Below, piece after piece: positions 1 through 10,839 of a stretch of 64,000 nt of DNA (position 1 is its first letter; the number at the start of each line of letters is the position of its first letter). Origin of the DNA: Sophora flavescens. Lineage: Eukaryota > Streptophyta > Magnoliopsida > Fabales > Fabaceae. The notes below the pieces were generated by a model. It searched no databases. It was not told the DNA's origin and saw only the letters and a list, made by a program, of their open reading frames with translations. The stretch covers positions 310,001-374,000 of the forward strand of contig JAUPTC010000020.1 in assembly GCA_030762895.1 (NCBI GenBank). Reading direction: 5' to 3'. The position numbers were made by a program, and so were the translations under genes.

Positions 1-2772
1 TTGCAGTTGCTGATTTCCCATCTTTTTCTGATTTTGATGATGTCTACTCATGTGCTGATTGCACTGACGACAGCCCTTGTCTTTGTTTGTGCTGAGATTG
101 ATGCTGCCATGCGGGGTGACAGTGTAGAGGAAGCCATTTGTTCAGCTGAAGTTCTTGGCAGCCCGGCTGCCCCAAACATACCATCTATTGAGCAGCCACC
201 CTCCTTAGAGCTTAAGCCACTCCCTGGAAATCTGAAGTATGCTTACTTGGAGAGGAATGAAAAACTTCCAGTTATAATTTCCTCTAACCTTGATTCTGAC
301 AAGGAAACTAAGCTCTTGGAGGTTTTGAAGAGGCATAAGAAGGAGATTGGTTGGACCTTGGCCGACATACCAGGTATTAGCCCCTCCATGTGTATGCATA
401 GGATTCTGTTGGAGGACGGGGCTAAACCAGTTAGGCAGCCCCAAAGGCGACTCAATCCCTTGATTCTTGATGTTGTGAAGAAGGAGGTAACAAAACTCTT
501 GCATGCGGGTATCATATATCCTATCTCTGACAGTATTTGGGTGAGCCCAGTGCAAGTTGTACCTAAGAAGTCTGGACTCACAGTGGTAAAAAATGAAAGC
601 AATGAACTTGTTCCCACTAGAGTCCAGAATAGCTGGAGAGTCTGTATTGACTACAGGAGGTTGAACCAAGCAACTAGAAAGGATCACTTTCCTTTGTCGT
701 TCATCGATCAGATGCTTGAATGGCTAGCTGGTAAATCACATTATTGTTTTCTTGATGGTTTTTCAGGATACTTTCAGATCCACATTGCACCAGAGGATCA
801 AGAGAAAACAACCTTCACGTGCCCCTTTGGCACGTTTGCTTACAGGAGGATGCCATTTGGTCTTTGTAATGCCCCTGGCACATTCCAGAGATGCATGATT
901 AGTATTTTTACTGAATATATTGAGAATTTCATGGAAGTGTTCATGGATGATTTTACTGTTTATGGTTCCTCATTTGATGCATGCTTGCATAGTTTGAATC
1001 TTGTTTTGGAAAGATGCATTGAAACTAACCTTGTTTTGAACTACGAAAAATGTCATTTTATGGTTGAACAGGGAATTGTTTTGGGGCATATTATTTCTGA
1101 AATGGGTATTTCAGTAGATCCTGCTAAGTTTGATGTGATTTCTACACTGCCTTACCCATCTTGCGTTGGCGAGATTCATTCTTTTCTTGGTCATGCAGGT
1201 TTTTACAGGCGCTTCATTAAGGATTTCAGCAAGATAGCCCTTCCGCTGTCAAACTTGTTGAAAAATGATGTCATTTTCAACTTTGATGACAGCTGCAAGA
1301 AGGCGTTTGATTTCTTGAAGAAGGCATTGACCTCTACTCCCATCATCCAGCCTCTTGACTGGACCCTCCCTTTTGAGATCATGTGTGATGCTTCTAACTA
1401 TGCTGTGGGGGCGGTCCTTGCACAAAGGGTGGGCAAGGCTGCCCATGTGATTTACTATGCTTCTAGGACCTTAGATTCTGCACAGGCTAATTACACAACC
1501 ACTGAAAAGGAACTTCTAGCTATTGTTTTTGCTCTTGATAAATTTAGATCATATTTGCTAGGTTCCAAGGTTGTTGTTTTCACTGACCATGCAGCTTTAA
1601 AGTACTTGTTGAAGAAACCGGAAGCAAAATCGAGATTGATTCGGTGGATGTTGTTGCTCCAGGAGTTTAGTGTGGAAATTAAAGACAAGAGTGGAGCTGA
1701 GAATTTAGTGGCCGATCACTTGAGCAGAATAGAGAGGGATGAGGATCCTTCCCCCATTCAGGATGACTTTCCTGATGAGCAGCTTTTACAGTTACATGGG
1801 GTAACTCCTTGGTTTGCTGATATTGTTAACTACCTTGTTGCTGGTGTTTTTCCAACAGGTGCAACTAAGGCACAAATTCACAAACTTAAGAGTGATGCCA
1901 AATATTATGTTTGGGATGATCCATATCTTTGGAAATTTGGTAGTGATCAGGTAATTAGGAGATATGTCCCCGACTATGAGATTGAGTCTATTTTGCATTT
2001 TTCTCATGCTTCTCAAGTAGGGGGACATTTTGGGCCACAAAGGATTGCAAGAAAAGTCCTAGATTCAGGTTTTTATTGGCCCACTATTTTTAGGGATGCC
2101 TATGAGATTTACCGCACTTGTAAAGAGTGTCAGATAGTAGGTACAGCCATCACTCGTAAGAGTGAAATGCCTCAGCAACCTATGCTTTTCTGTGAGGTGT
2201 TTGATGTGTGGGGAATTGACTTTATGGGTCCTTTCCCTGCATCTTTTGGTTTCCTCTATATCCTGCTTGCTGTTGACTATGTTTCAAAGTGGGTGGAAGC
2301 TATCCCCACTAGGACTAATGATTCTAGAGTTGTTGCAAATTTTGTCAGGTCCAATATTTTCTGCAGGTTTGGAATACCTCGTGCTATCATAAGTGACCAA
2401 GGCACTCATTTCTGCAACCGCACCATGGAAGCTTTACTCCGGAAGTATGGAGTTGTGCACAGGGTCTCTACTCCATATCATCCCCAGACTAATGGGCGGG
2501 CTGAGATCTCAAACAGAGAGATCAAACAGATCCTAGAGAAAGTGGTGCAGCCAAATAGGAAGGATTGGAGCCGCCGTTTAGAAGACGCATTTTGGGCTCA
2601 AAGAACAACTTTCAAGACACCAATATGGATGTCTCCCTATAGACTTGTGTTCGGTAAGGCATGTCATCTCCCTGTAGAAATTGAGCACCGTGCTTATTGG
2701 GCGGTCAGAAGCTGTAATTTGGAAATGCAAAAAGCTGGCATTGAAAGAAAACTCCAATTACAAAGAGCTTGA
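1..2772 (+). CDS. pol: Athila-type pol: reverse transcriptase, RNase H, integrase (5' end outside window)
   Basis: The polyprotein copies element RNA into DNA and integrates it. The frame is open from base 1, so the true start and the protease lie upstream. Residues counted from base 1: reverse transcriptase about 130-410, with first catalytic Asp D252 in LDGFSGYF and the FMDDF box (D316, D317); RNase H about 455-580, with D463, E502/E504 and D529; integrase zinc-binding residues H669/H676 and C707/C710; integrase core D740, D799 and E835, where the last two are exactly 35 residues apart (DD35E). All catalytic residues are present over 923 codons. The frame ends at a TGA (2770-2772), but the same frame reopens at once and supplies the missing integrase C-terminus, so this stop is a lesion or sequencing error, not the natural end. 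Confidence 0.93.
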   Translation: MQLLISHLFLILMMSTHVLIALTTALVFVCAEIDAAMRGDSVEEAICSAEVLGSPAAPNIPSIEQPPSLELKPLPGNLKYAYLERNEKLPVIISSNLDSDKETKLLEVLKRHKKEIGWTLADIPGISPSMCMHRILLEDGAKPVRQPQRRLNPLILDVVKKEVTKLLHAGIIYPISDSIWVSPVQVVPKKSGLTVVKNESNELVPTRVQNSWRVCIDYRRLNQATRKDHFPLSFIDQMLEWLAGKSHYCFLDGFSGYFQIHIAPEDQEKTTFTCPFGTFAYRRMPFGLCNAPGTFQRCMISIFTEYIENFMEVFMDDFTVYGSSFDACLHSLNLVLERCIETNLVLNYEKCHFMVEQGIVLGHIISEMGISVDPAKFDVISTLPYPSCVGEIHSFLGHAGFYRRFIKDFSKIALPLSNLLKNDVIFNFDDSCKKAFDFLKKALTSTPIIQPLDWTLPFEIMCDASNYAVGAVLAQRVGKAAHVIYYASRTLDSAQANYTTTEKELLAIVFALDKFRSYLLGSKVVVFTDHAALKYLLKKPEAKSRLIRWMLLLQEFSVEIKDKSGAENLVADHLSRIERDEDPSPIQDDFPDEQLLQLHGVTPWFADIVNYLVAGVFPTGATKAQIHKLKSDAKYYVWDDPYLWKFGSDQVIRRYVPDYEIESILHFSHASQVGGHFGPQRIARKVLDSGFYWPTIFRDAYEIYRTCKECQIVGTAITRKSEMPQQPMLFCEVFDVWGIDFMGPFPASFGFLYILLAVDYVSKWVEAIPTRTNDSRVVANFVRSNIFCRFGIPRAIISDQGTHFCNRTMEALLRKYGVVHRVSTPYHPQTNGRAEISNREIKQILEKVVQPNRKDWSRRLEDAFWAQRTTFKTPIWMSPYRLVFGKACHLPVEIEHRAYWAVRSCNLEMQKAGIERKLQLQRA

Positions 2773-3120
2773 AGAAGAGCCGAGGTGGAAGCCTATGAAA
2801 GCTCTCGAATTTATAAAGAGAAAACTAAGCACTTTCATGATAGGATGATTTCTAGGAAGGAATTCTCTGTGGGCCAGCAGGTTTTATTGTTTAACTCCCG
2901 CCTAAGAGTGATGGCTAGGAAACTTCGATCCAAGTGGATTGGCCCATTTGTTGTTACTAATGTTTTCCCTCATGGTGCAGTAGAAATAAAAAGTGCAGGT
3001 ACCAACAAGGTCTTTAAGGTTAATGGGCAGCACTTGAAGCTATTCCATGAGAGCTCGGTGCCTGAGGATGCTACTGTTGAGGAGCTCTCCTTGGAAGAGC
3101 CCACCTACACTGCAACTTGA
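2773..3120 (+). pseudogene. Integrase C-terminal segment, separated from pol by an in-frame TGA
   Basis: This continues pol in the same frame after the TGA at 2770-2772 and ends at TGA 3118-3120. It carries the GPY/F-type module of the Ty3/gypsy integrase C-terminus (WIGPF around 2938-2949), preceded by a basic stretch. Between about 2763 and 2790 the reading looks scrambled relative to the expected family sequence, and small insertions that together restore the frame would explain the stop. The segment probably belonged to one continuous polyprotein. Whether the break is biological or an assembly error is unknown, and errors of this kind recur elsewhere in the window. Confidence 0.85.
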
Positions 3121-3892
3121 TCAGGGAGCACCTTCTCCTTTCCCTCACTCTTATTTTATATTTCTATTCTTTCATTGAGGACAATGTATGGCTTAGGTGT
3201 GGGGGAGGGAACTAATTGTTTTGTTTTCTTTGTTTTTGAACTTAGCTCTTGAATAATTTGAGAAGATCAAGAGTTGTGTGCGAGTCTTGTGTCGGCAAGC
3301 TTGAATGGATTATGTTAACTTTAGCATAGATGGATTGCATGATATGTGTTGACTGTTGATGATTTCCCCCTTTGGTTTTGAAAGTTGAAAATTGACCCCC
3401 ATGTGAAAAATTGAAAAATTGAACTTTGAGATATTTTGTTATGATTGCATGATTTATGATAAGTTTTGGGTGAAGGGGTGCACACACTAGGGACTGAATC
3501 TCGGCCAAACAATTTGCGAAAAATGTCCAGGTGAGGAATTTGAGCCTCCAACTTTGTTTTTAATTGTGTGAATCACTTTCAAGTTGCACTTTCCCGATTT
3601 TGCTTGAATCTCTTCATGGTTTGCATGTTTATATGGTTGCATCAAATGATTTAGGCAATTTTCTTTGAATTATATACTTGGCCTAAAAGAACCATCCCTA
3701 ATGCATGTTCCCTAGTTAGCCACATTGAGCAATAGCCTATTGTTTCTTGATGACCCTATGTTATAAGCCAAAATCTGGAAAAACCATGTTAACCCAATCT
3801 TAGGATTAGGAGAGCATGGAAGCTTAGCAAGAGGAGTGTTGTAAGAAACTAAGTTTGGGGTGGCTACAAGGTTTGATATGTCATTCTGGGTT

Positions 3893-4045
3893 GAGAAAAA
3901 GAAAAAAATAAATAAAGGTTGATTCCAAAAAAAAAAAGGGGGAAAAGAAAAAAGTTGCCAAAAGAAAAGGGGAAAAACAAAAAGCTTAGCAAGGAAAAGG
4001 CTGTAGTCACCAAAAAGCAAAGAGAAAAGTGGAAAAAGGAATTTG
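3893..4045 (+). repeat. Purine-rich low-complexity tract in the family A 3' region
   Basis: This is a run of A and G with little C or T, including an 11-A run at about 3928-3938. Family B carries a counterpart on its own coding strand, seen as T-rich sequence at about 29860-29975. In both elements it lies roughly 500-700 bp before the 3' LTR, so it seems to be a conserved structural part of these 3' regions. Confidence 0.7.
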
Positions 4046-4570
4046 AGTGGAAAATCAATGTGTCAAATGTTCATGCTCTCTTAGTTCCTAGGGACTTAAG
4101 CCTACTACCCTTGAAAATCCTACCCTTAGCCAGGCCCCACTACAACCTTTAAAAGCCCTTTTGATGTTGCATGGATGTTTCCGTGGGAACTTTGTTTGAG
4201 ATGAAAATCAAATTCATGGGAAGTGCTCTTGGGAAGTGAAACTGAGTGAAAAAGTTGATAGCCTAGACAAATTGAGCAAATAAGTGAAATATTACATGCC
4301 CTTGTGAGGAAGGTTATTATTTGAAATTGGTGATCTCCCTTCTGTGTGTAACTCGGATCCCTTGCTTAGATTAATGATTGCATGAATAATGAATTTCTCA
4401 ATTGTTCAAAGTAAATGAATGTGGGGATTCCATTGTTGCAAATGGGGGAAAACATTGAAGAAAAATTGTTTTGTTAAGATTGCATGAAAATTGTGCGAAG
4501 GTTGATTGAATCCTTTAAGCTTGCCAAGTTGAGCCTTTTTTGAGTTTTAGTTTGCTTGGGGACAAGCAAA

Positions 4571-4589
4571 GTTTAAGTTTGGGGTATTT
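4571..4589 (+). promoter_or_regulatory. Polypurine tract of family A (plus-strand primer)
   Basis: The sequence GTTTAAGTTTGGGGTATTT lies directly before the LTR start TGATAAGCC at 4590, and is preceded by GGGGACAAGCAAA. This is the usual polypurine context of Athila/Tat elements; the same arrangement appears on the - strand in family B at 29373-29390. Confidence 0.8.
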
Positions 4590-4849
4590 TGATAAGCCTG
4601 TGGTTATCTAGTTTTATAACTAGTATGACCATGGCTTTTGTGCCAATTATTCGAGTTCAATCTCGCTTTTCACCCAAATTTAGATTTAATTGTCCTCAAG
4701 CAGCATTTTGAGTCTCTTAGGTAATTTTAGGATATTTTAGTTAATTTTGAGTCGAATAAAGCATTCACTGCTATTTCATATTTTCAGGTTAACTTAGAGT
4801 CAAGGGAATGAGGAAAACAGTTGAAATTGCAATCCTGGAAGAATTCTCC

Positions 4850-5195
4850 CCGCGAGAGGCTGCTCGCCTCGCGAGCCTGAGGACCATCCTGAACAGCAGA
4901 ATGTCATCCTTTCTGTCTCGCCTCACGAATCACCACCTCGCCTCGCGAGTTTGAAGGCTGACTGTGCCAGAGAATGCAACCCTTTCTGCCTCGCCTCACA
5001 AACCATGTCTCGCCTCGCGAGCCTGAAGACCAGAAGCCATCACGCCCAGGCCCTGATACTCATCACAGGCGTAATGAGAAGACTCTTTCTGTCTCGCCTC
5101 GCGAGTGACTATTCGCCTCGTGAGAATCCAATTTTGAACTGGTGCCATTTTTTATATTCGCGTCGCGAGAGGCTGCTCGCTCGCCTCGCGAGCGC
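4850..5195. repeat. Cluster of CG-rich palindromic words in family A LTR (left)
   Basis: CGCCTCGCGAG and close variants recur about nine times, often after TTTCTGTCT. One ATCACGCCCAGG...CATCACAGGCGTAATGA pair lies at about 5039-5075. The cluster is repeated in the right LTR at about 61930-62272. Related words occur in families B and C. Confidence 0.8.
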
Positions 5196-5481
5196 GCAGA
5201 TTCGAAGTTATAAGTTGCTGTTTAGGGCAGATTAGAGGACACTTTTTGCTAATCACTGTTTTGCGAATTTTCTGAAGTTGTGTTGCGTTTTTCATGGAGA
5301 ACTAATTCCCAGGATTAGTCTGCTGTAATCGGTTTCCACCGACACTTGAGGTTTTGTAATTGCCGGATTAGTTTGCTTCTTCCTTTCAATACTATCCTAT
5401 ATGTTCTTTCTGCTTAATTCAGGATTGTATAGAATAAGTATTGATTTATTTCGATGATTGTATGTTTCTATACCTAATCGC

Positions 5482-5562
5482 GTTTACTTAATTCGCGTGT
5501 GTTCAATCGTGTTTGCTTAATTCACGAGACCTTAACCCGTTTGCTTAATTCGGAATAGGAAC
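5482..5562 (+). repeat. Short direct repeats TT(T/A)CTTAATTCG in family A LTR
   Basis: Three or four spaced copies of a word near GTTTGCTTAATTCG occur in the left LTR, and again at about 62560-62632 in the right LTR. They lie in the downstream third of the LTR. Function unknown. Confidence 0.6.
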
Positions 5563-5897
5563 ATATATCTCGTAGTATCGATTACGCTTGTTAATTGTTG
5601 CTACAATCGAAAAGGGATTAGAATCTGCTTAGGGCATGGAATTATGAGAACCGATGATAGTGGGAAACTGAAAACAGTAGATTAATCGTTTTTAGCTTAT
5701 TTATAAATCACTTAAATTGCTCTGTTTTTTGCTTTTTTTTCTTAATTGAATTCCAAACCAACCCACCCCCAAAAAAAATGATTTTGGCTGTTAATAACAA
5801 TCCAAGGGTCCTTGTGAGACGATACTCGAGTTGTCGCTCCCTAGCTACATATTTTTGTAAACCACTCGCTTTTTGACCCGTGCGCGACAGCGTGTCA

Positions 5898-5916
5898 AAA
5901 TTGGCGTGACAAGGCC
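5898..5916 (+). other. Junction of family A LTR with the satellite array
   Basis: After the LTR end GTGTCA come AAATTGGCG (identical to the leader and first primer-site bases at 62979-62987), then TGACA, then AGGCC (5912-5916), which is the satellite sequence. The opposite end of the array also stops at AGGCC (61666-61670), directly before the other family A LTR. Confidence 0.8.
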
Positions 5917-8481
5917 CATTTGAGTGAAGGAACATCATGGATTGTGCACTGATCCGTGCCAGAGAACTCGGGACCCAATTTAGCCTTGATTTTGGGCTAA
6001 TTTGACAATTCTTGTCAAACCTGAAATTGTAGGTCTCTTCCTTATCTTTCCAGGGACAACAAGATCACCAAAATCCGATATCTGTAGCTCTAGTTATGCT
6101 CTGCGCAAGGCAACAAGATCAGGATGAGTGAAAAATCCGAAAATTAACAATGTTTAGCAATTAAGCCCAATAATGTAAAAGCAAAAACAAAGATTGTAAA
6201 AGTTGTCTAATTTCCGTCTCTCTCTGGCTTGTACGGCTGTAAACTGCTATTTATGTTTATTAATCCAGACCTAACCCTAGACCAAAATAAGGGCCTCTGA
6301 ATAAGCTTTCCAACAAGGTATCATATGCCTTAATTGAGCCTAAGATGTGAAGTTAGGCCCATTTAAGTGAATGAACATCATGGACAGCGCACTGATCCGC
6401 GCAAGAGAACTCGGGTCCTAATTTAGCTTTGATTTTGGCCTAATTTGACAATTCTTGTGAAACCTGAAATTCCAGGACTCTTCCTTATCTTTCTAGGGAC
6501 AGCAAGATCACCAAAATCCGATATCTATAGCTCTAGTTATGCTCTGCGCAAGGCAACAAGGTCAGGATGAGTGAAAAATCCGAAAATTAACTATGTTTAG
6601 CAATTATGCCCAATTAAGCCCAATAATATAAAAGCAAAAACAATGGTTGTAAAAGTTGTCTAATTTCGTCTCTCTCTAGCTTGTACGGCTGCAAACTGAT
6701 ATTTATACTTAATAATCCTGACCTAACCCTAGACCAAATTATGGGCCTCTGAATAAGCTTTCCAACAAGGTATCATATGCCTTAATTAGGCTTTAGATGA
6801 GTAAGTTAGGCCCATTTAAGTGAAGGAACATCATTGACTGCGAACTGATCCGCGGCAGAGAACTCGGGACCCAATTTAGCCTTGATTTTGGGCTAATTTG
6901 ACAATTCTTGTCAAACCTGAAATTGTAGGTCTCTTCCTTATCTTTCTAGGGACAACAAGATAACCAAAATCCGATATCTGAAGCTCTAGTTATGCTCTGC
7001 GCAAGGTAACAACGTCAGGATGAGTGAAAAATCCGAAAATTAACAATGTTTAGCCATTAAGCCCAATAATGTAAAAGCAAAAACAATGATTGTAAAAGTT
7101 GTCTAATTTCCGTCTCTCTCTGGCTTGTGCGGCTCTAAACAGCTATTTATGCTTATTAATCCTGACCTAAAACTAGGCCAATTTAAGGGCCTCTGAATAA
7201 GCTTTCCAACAAGGCATCATATGCCTTAATTGGGCTTAAGATGAGTAAGTTAGGCCCATTTAAGTGAAGGAACATCATGGACTGCGCACTGATGCGCGCC
7301 AGAGAACTTGGGACCAAATTTAGCCTTGATTTTGGCCTAATTTAACAATTCTTGTGAAACCTGAAATTGTAGATCTCTTCCATATCTTTCTAGGGACAAC
7401 AAGATCACCAAAATCCGATATATGTATTTCAAGTTATGTTCTGCGCAAGTCAACAAGGCCAGGATGACTGAAAATCCAAAATAAACAATGTTTAGCAATT
7501 AAGACCAATTAAGCAAAATATTGTAAAAGCAAAAACAATGATTGTAAAAGTTGTCAAATTTCCGTCTCTCTCTGGCTTGTGCGTCTGTAAACTGCTATTT
7601 GTGCTCATTAATCCTGACCTAACCCTAGACCAAATTAAGGGCCTCTGAATAAGCCTTCCAACAAGGTATCATATGCCTTAATTGGACTTAAGATGAGTAA
7701 GTTAGGCCCATTTAAGTGAAGGAACATCATGGACTGCATACTAATCCCTGCAAGAGAACTCGGGACCCAATTTAGCCTTGATTTTGACCAAATTTTACAA
7801 ATCTTAGAAACCTCAAATTGTAGGTCTCTTCTTTATCTTTCTAGGGACAGCAAGATCACCAAAATCCGATATCTGCAGCTCTAGTTATGCTCTGCGCAAG
7901 GCAACAAGGTCAAGATAAGTGAAAAATCCGAAAATTAACAATGTTTAGCAATTAAGCTCAATAATGTAAAAGCAAAAACAATGATTGTAAAAGTTGTCTA
8001 ATTTCTATCTCTCTCTGGCTTGTGAGGCTGTAAACTGCTATTTATGCTTATTAATCCTGACCTCACCCTAGACCAAATTATGGGCCTCTGAATAAGCTTT
8101 CCAACAAGGTATCATATGCCTTAATTGGGCTTAAGATGAGTAAGTTAGGCCCATTTAAGTGAAGGAACATCATGGGCTGCGTACTGATCCCTGCCAGAGA
8201 ACTCGGGACCCAATTTAGCCTTGATTTTGACCTAATTTTACAAATCTTGTGAATCCTGAAATTGTAGGTCTCTTCTTTTTCTTTCTAGGGACATCAAGAT
8301 CACCAAAATCCAATATCTGTAACTCTAGTTATGCTCTGCGCAAGGCAACAAGGTCAGGATAAGTGAAAAATCCGAAAATTAACATTGTTTAACAATTAAG
8401 CCCAATAATGTAAAAGAAAAAACAATGCTTGTAAAAGTTGTCTAATTTCCGTCTCTCTCTGGCTTGTGCGACTCTAAACAG

Positions 8482-8514
8482 ATATTTATGGTTATTAATC
8501 CTGACCTAACCCTA
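8482..8514 (-). promoter_or_regulatory. Example of a TATA-like word and telo-box pair in a satellite monomer
   Basis: On the - strand the monomer reads a telo-box TAGGGTT (complement of AACCCTA, 8508-8514), then about 20 bp later ATAAATAT (8482-8489), followed by a GAGAGAGA stretch. The arrangement recurs in most monomers, some with mutated bases. It resembles a core promoter, but no transcript evidence is available from sequence. Confidence 0.35.
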
Positions 8515-8593
8515 GACCAAATTAAGGGCCTCTGAATAAGCTTTCCAACAAGGTATCATATGCCTTAATTGGTCTTAAGATGAGTAAGTTAGG

Positions 8594-9923
8594 CCCATTT
8601 AAGTGAAGGAACATCATGGACTGCGCACTGATCCGCTCCAGAGAACTCGGGACCCAATTTAGCCTTGATTTTGGCCTAATTTGACAATTCTTGTGACACC
8701 TGAAATTGTAGGTCTCTTCCTTATCTTTCTAGGGACAGCAGGATCACCAAAATCCGATATATGTGGCTCTAGTTATGCCCTGCGCAAGGTAACAAGGTCA
8801 GGATGACTGACAAATCCAAAAATTAACAATGTTTAGCATTTAAGCCCAATAATGTAAAAGAAAAAACAATGCTTGTAAAAGTTGTCTAATTTCCGTCTCT
8901 CTCTGGCTTGTGCGACTCTAAACAGATATTTATGCTTATTAATCCTGACCTAACCCTAGACCAAATTAAGGGCCTCTGAATAAGCTTTCCAACAAGGTAT
9001 CATATGCCTTAATTGGTCTTAAGATGAGTAAGTTAGGCCCATTTAAGTGAAGGAACATCATGGATCGCAGACCGATCCGCTCCAAGAACTCGGGACCCAA
9101 TTTAGCCTTGATTTTGGCCTAATTTGACAATTCTTGTGACACCGAAATTGTAGGTCTCTTCCTTATCTTTCTAGGGACAGCAGGATCACCAAAATCCGAT
9201 ATCTGTGGCTCTAGTTATGCCCTGCGCAAGGCAACAAGGTCAGGATGACTGACAAATCCAAAAATTAACAATGTTTAGCATTTAAGCCCAATAATGTAAA
9301 AGAAAAAACAATGCTTGTAAAAGTTGTCTAATTTCCGTCTCTCTCTGGCTTGTGCGACTCTAAACAGATATTTATGCTTATTAATCCTGACCTAACCCTA
9401 GACCAAATTAAGGGCCTTTGAATAAGCTTTCCAACAAGGTATCATATGCCTTAATTGGTCTTAAGATGAGTAAGTTAGGCCCATTTAAGTGAAGGAACAT
9501 CATGGACTGCGCACTGATCCGCTCCAGAGAACTCGGGACCCAATTTAGCCTTGATTTTGGCCTAATTTGACAATTCTTGTGACACCTGAAATTGTAGGTC
9601 TCTTCTTTATCTTTCTAGGGACAGCAGGATCACCAAAATCCGATATCTGTGGCTCTAGTTATGCCCTGCGCTAGGCAACAAGGTCAGGATGACTGACAAA
9701 TCCAAAAATTAACAATGTTTAGCATTTAAGCGCAATAATGTAAAAGAAAAAACAATGCTTTTAAAAGTTGTCTAATTTCCGTCTCTCTCTGGCTTGTGCG
9801 ACTCTAAACAGATATTTATGCTTATTAATCCTGACCTACCCCTAGACCAAATTAAAGGCCTCTGAATAAGCTTTCCAACAAGGTATAATATGCCTTAATT
9901 GGGCTTCGGATGAGTAAGTTAGG
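8594..9923 (+). repeat. Three nearly identical satellite monomers (local recent amplification)
   Basis: The monomers starting at 8594, 9038 and 9480 share diagnostic variants (ATCCGCTCC, GCAGGATCACC, TGACTGACAAATCC, GCGACTCTAAACAGATA) not seen together in the neighbouring monomers. Their similarity points to recent tandem duplication by one unit. Confidence 0.75.
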
Positions 9924-10834
9924 CCGATTTAAGTGAAGGAACATCATGGACTGCGCACTAATCCGCGCCAGAGGACTCGGGACCCAATTTAGCCTTGATT
10001 TTGGCCTAATTTAACAATTCTTGTGATACCTGAAATTGTAGGTCTCTTCCCTATCTTTCTAGGGACAACAAGGACACCAAAATCCGATATATGTAGCTCA
10101 AGTTATGCTCTGCGCAAGTCATCTTGGTCAGGATGGGTGGAAAATCCAAAAATAAACAATGTTTAGCAATTAAGCCCAGTTAAGCAAAATAATGTAAAAG
10201 CAAAAACAATGATTGTAAAAGTTGTCTAATTTCCGTCTCTCTCTGGCTTGAGCGGTTGTAAACTACTATTTATCGTCATTAATCCAGACTTAACCCTAGA
10301 CCAAATTAAGGGCCTCTGAATAAGCTTTCCAACAAGGTATCATATGCCTTAATTGGGCATAAGATGAGTAAGTTAGGCCCATTTAAGTGAAGGAACATCA
10401 TGGATTGTGCACTTATCCGCGACAGAGAACTCGGGACCCAATTTATCCTTGATTTTTGCCTAATTTGACAATTCTTGTGAAACCTCAAATTGTAGGTATC
10501 TTCCTTATCTTTCTAGGGACAGCAAGATCACCAATATCCAATATTTGTAGCTCTAGTTATACTCTGCATGAGGCAACAAGGTCAGGATGAGTGAAAAATC
10601 CGAAAATTAACAACGTTTAGCAATTAAGCCCAATAATGTAAAAGAAAAAACAATGATTGTAAAAGATGTCTAATTTCCATCTCTCTCTGGCTTGTGCGGC
10701 TCTAAACAACTATTTACGCTTACTAATCCTGACCTAACCCTAGACCAAATTAAGGGCCTCTGAATATGCTTTCCAACAAGGTATCATATGCCTTAATTGG
10801 GCTTAAGATGAGTAAGTTAGGCCCATTTAAGTGA

Positions 10835-10839
10835 AGGAA
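10835..10839. other. Target site duplication AGGAA, left side of element B
   Basis: AGGAA directly precedes the LTR terminus TGACAACGGG at 10840 and is repeated at 35276-35280 after the other terminus CATCA. Removing 10840-35280 would give an uninterrupted satellite monomer (GTGAAGGAACATCATGG). Confidence 0.95.

Larger units (their letters stand above)
3121..4589 (+). other. Non-coding 3' region of family A between integrase and LTR
   Basis: I see no credible gene here. It starts with a G-rich tract, GTGTGGGGGAGGGA, at about 3197-3210, typical of Athila/Tat elements just after pol. It then shows TTGAATAATTTGAGAAGATC (about 3249-3268), which is also found, reversed, in family B near 31024-31045. 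An A/G-rich stretch follows at about 3893-4045. Short frames here overlap low-complexity sequence and look like chance. Confidence 0.8.
1..5897 (+). mobile_element. Family A: Athila-clade Ty3/gypsy retrotransposon, 3' part
   Basis: The window opens inside this element. In order it holds the RT-RNase H-integrase part of pol (to 3120), a 1.47-kb non-coding 3' region, a polypurine tract just before 4590, and a 1308-bp LTR (4590-5897). The reverse transcriptase active site FMDDF and the 3'-region sequence fit the Athila branch of Ty3/gypsy. Many Athila elements carry an envelope-like gene between integrase and the 3' LTR; there is no room or open frame for one here. The gag, protease and 5' LTR lie outside the window. 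A second member of the family begins at 61671. Confidence 0.93.
4590..5897 (+). repeat. LTR of family A, left copy (3' LTR of the upstream element)
   Basis: This 1308-bp LTR starts TGATAAGCC and ends GTGTCA. It is colinear with, and the same length as, the LTR at 61671-62978. It contains a cluster of CGCCTCGCGAG-like palindromic words (about 4850-5195) and, near its end, a series of TTTGCTTAATTCG-type repeats (about 5482-5560). It is followed by AAATTGGCG, the first bases of the leader and primer site, rather than directly by target DNA (see findings). No gene is supported in it. Confidence 0.9.
5912..10839 (+). repeat. Satellite array, left block (about 11 monomers of 443-454 bp)
   Basis: Monomer starts, taken at the C of GGCCCATTT, fall at 5915, 6358, 6811, 7255, 7707, 8150, 8594, 9038, 9480, 9924, 10378 and 10822, giving spacings of 442-454 bp. 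Most spacings are 443-444; the longer class (452-454) has an extra CAATTAAGC-like word or similar. Copies diverge by point changes, but 8594-9923 holds three almost identical monomers. No open frame is conserved beyond about 60 codons. The last monomer is split by element B and continues at 35276. Confidence 0.95.

Noticed and set aside
3121..4589. Envelope-like gene expected in many Athila elements
   Set aside because: No frame longer than about 100 codons on the + strand, and the longest ones overlap A/G-rich low-complexity sequence.
10306..10488. 60-codon - strand frames repeated in the satellite (also 37429-37611 and 41461-41643)
   Set aside because: They occur only in a few monomer variants and are broken in most, so they are not maintained.
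5912..10839. Regular repeats as a possible CRISPR array
   Set aside because: The units are about 444 bp and contiguous with no unique spacers, in an evident plant nuclear context.
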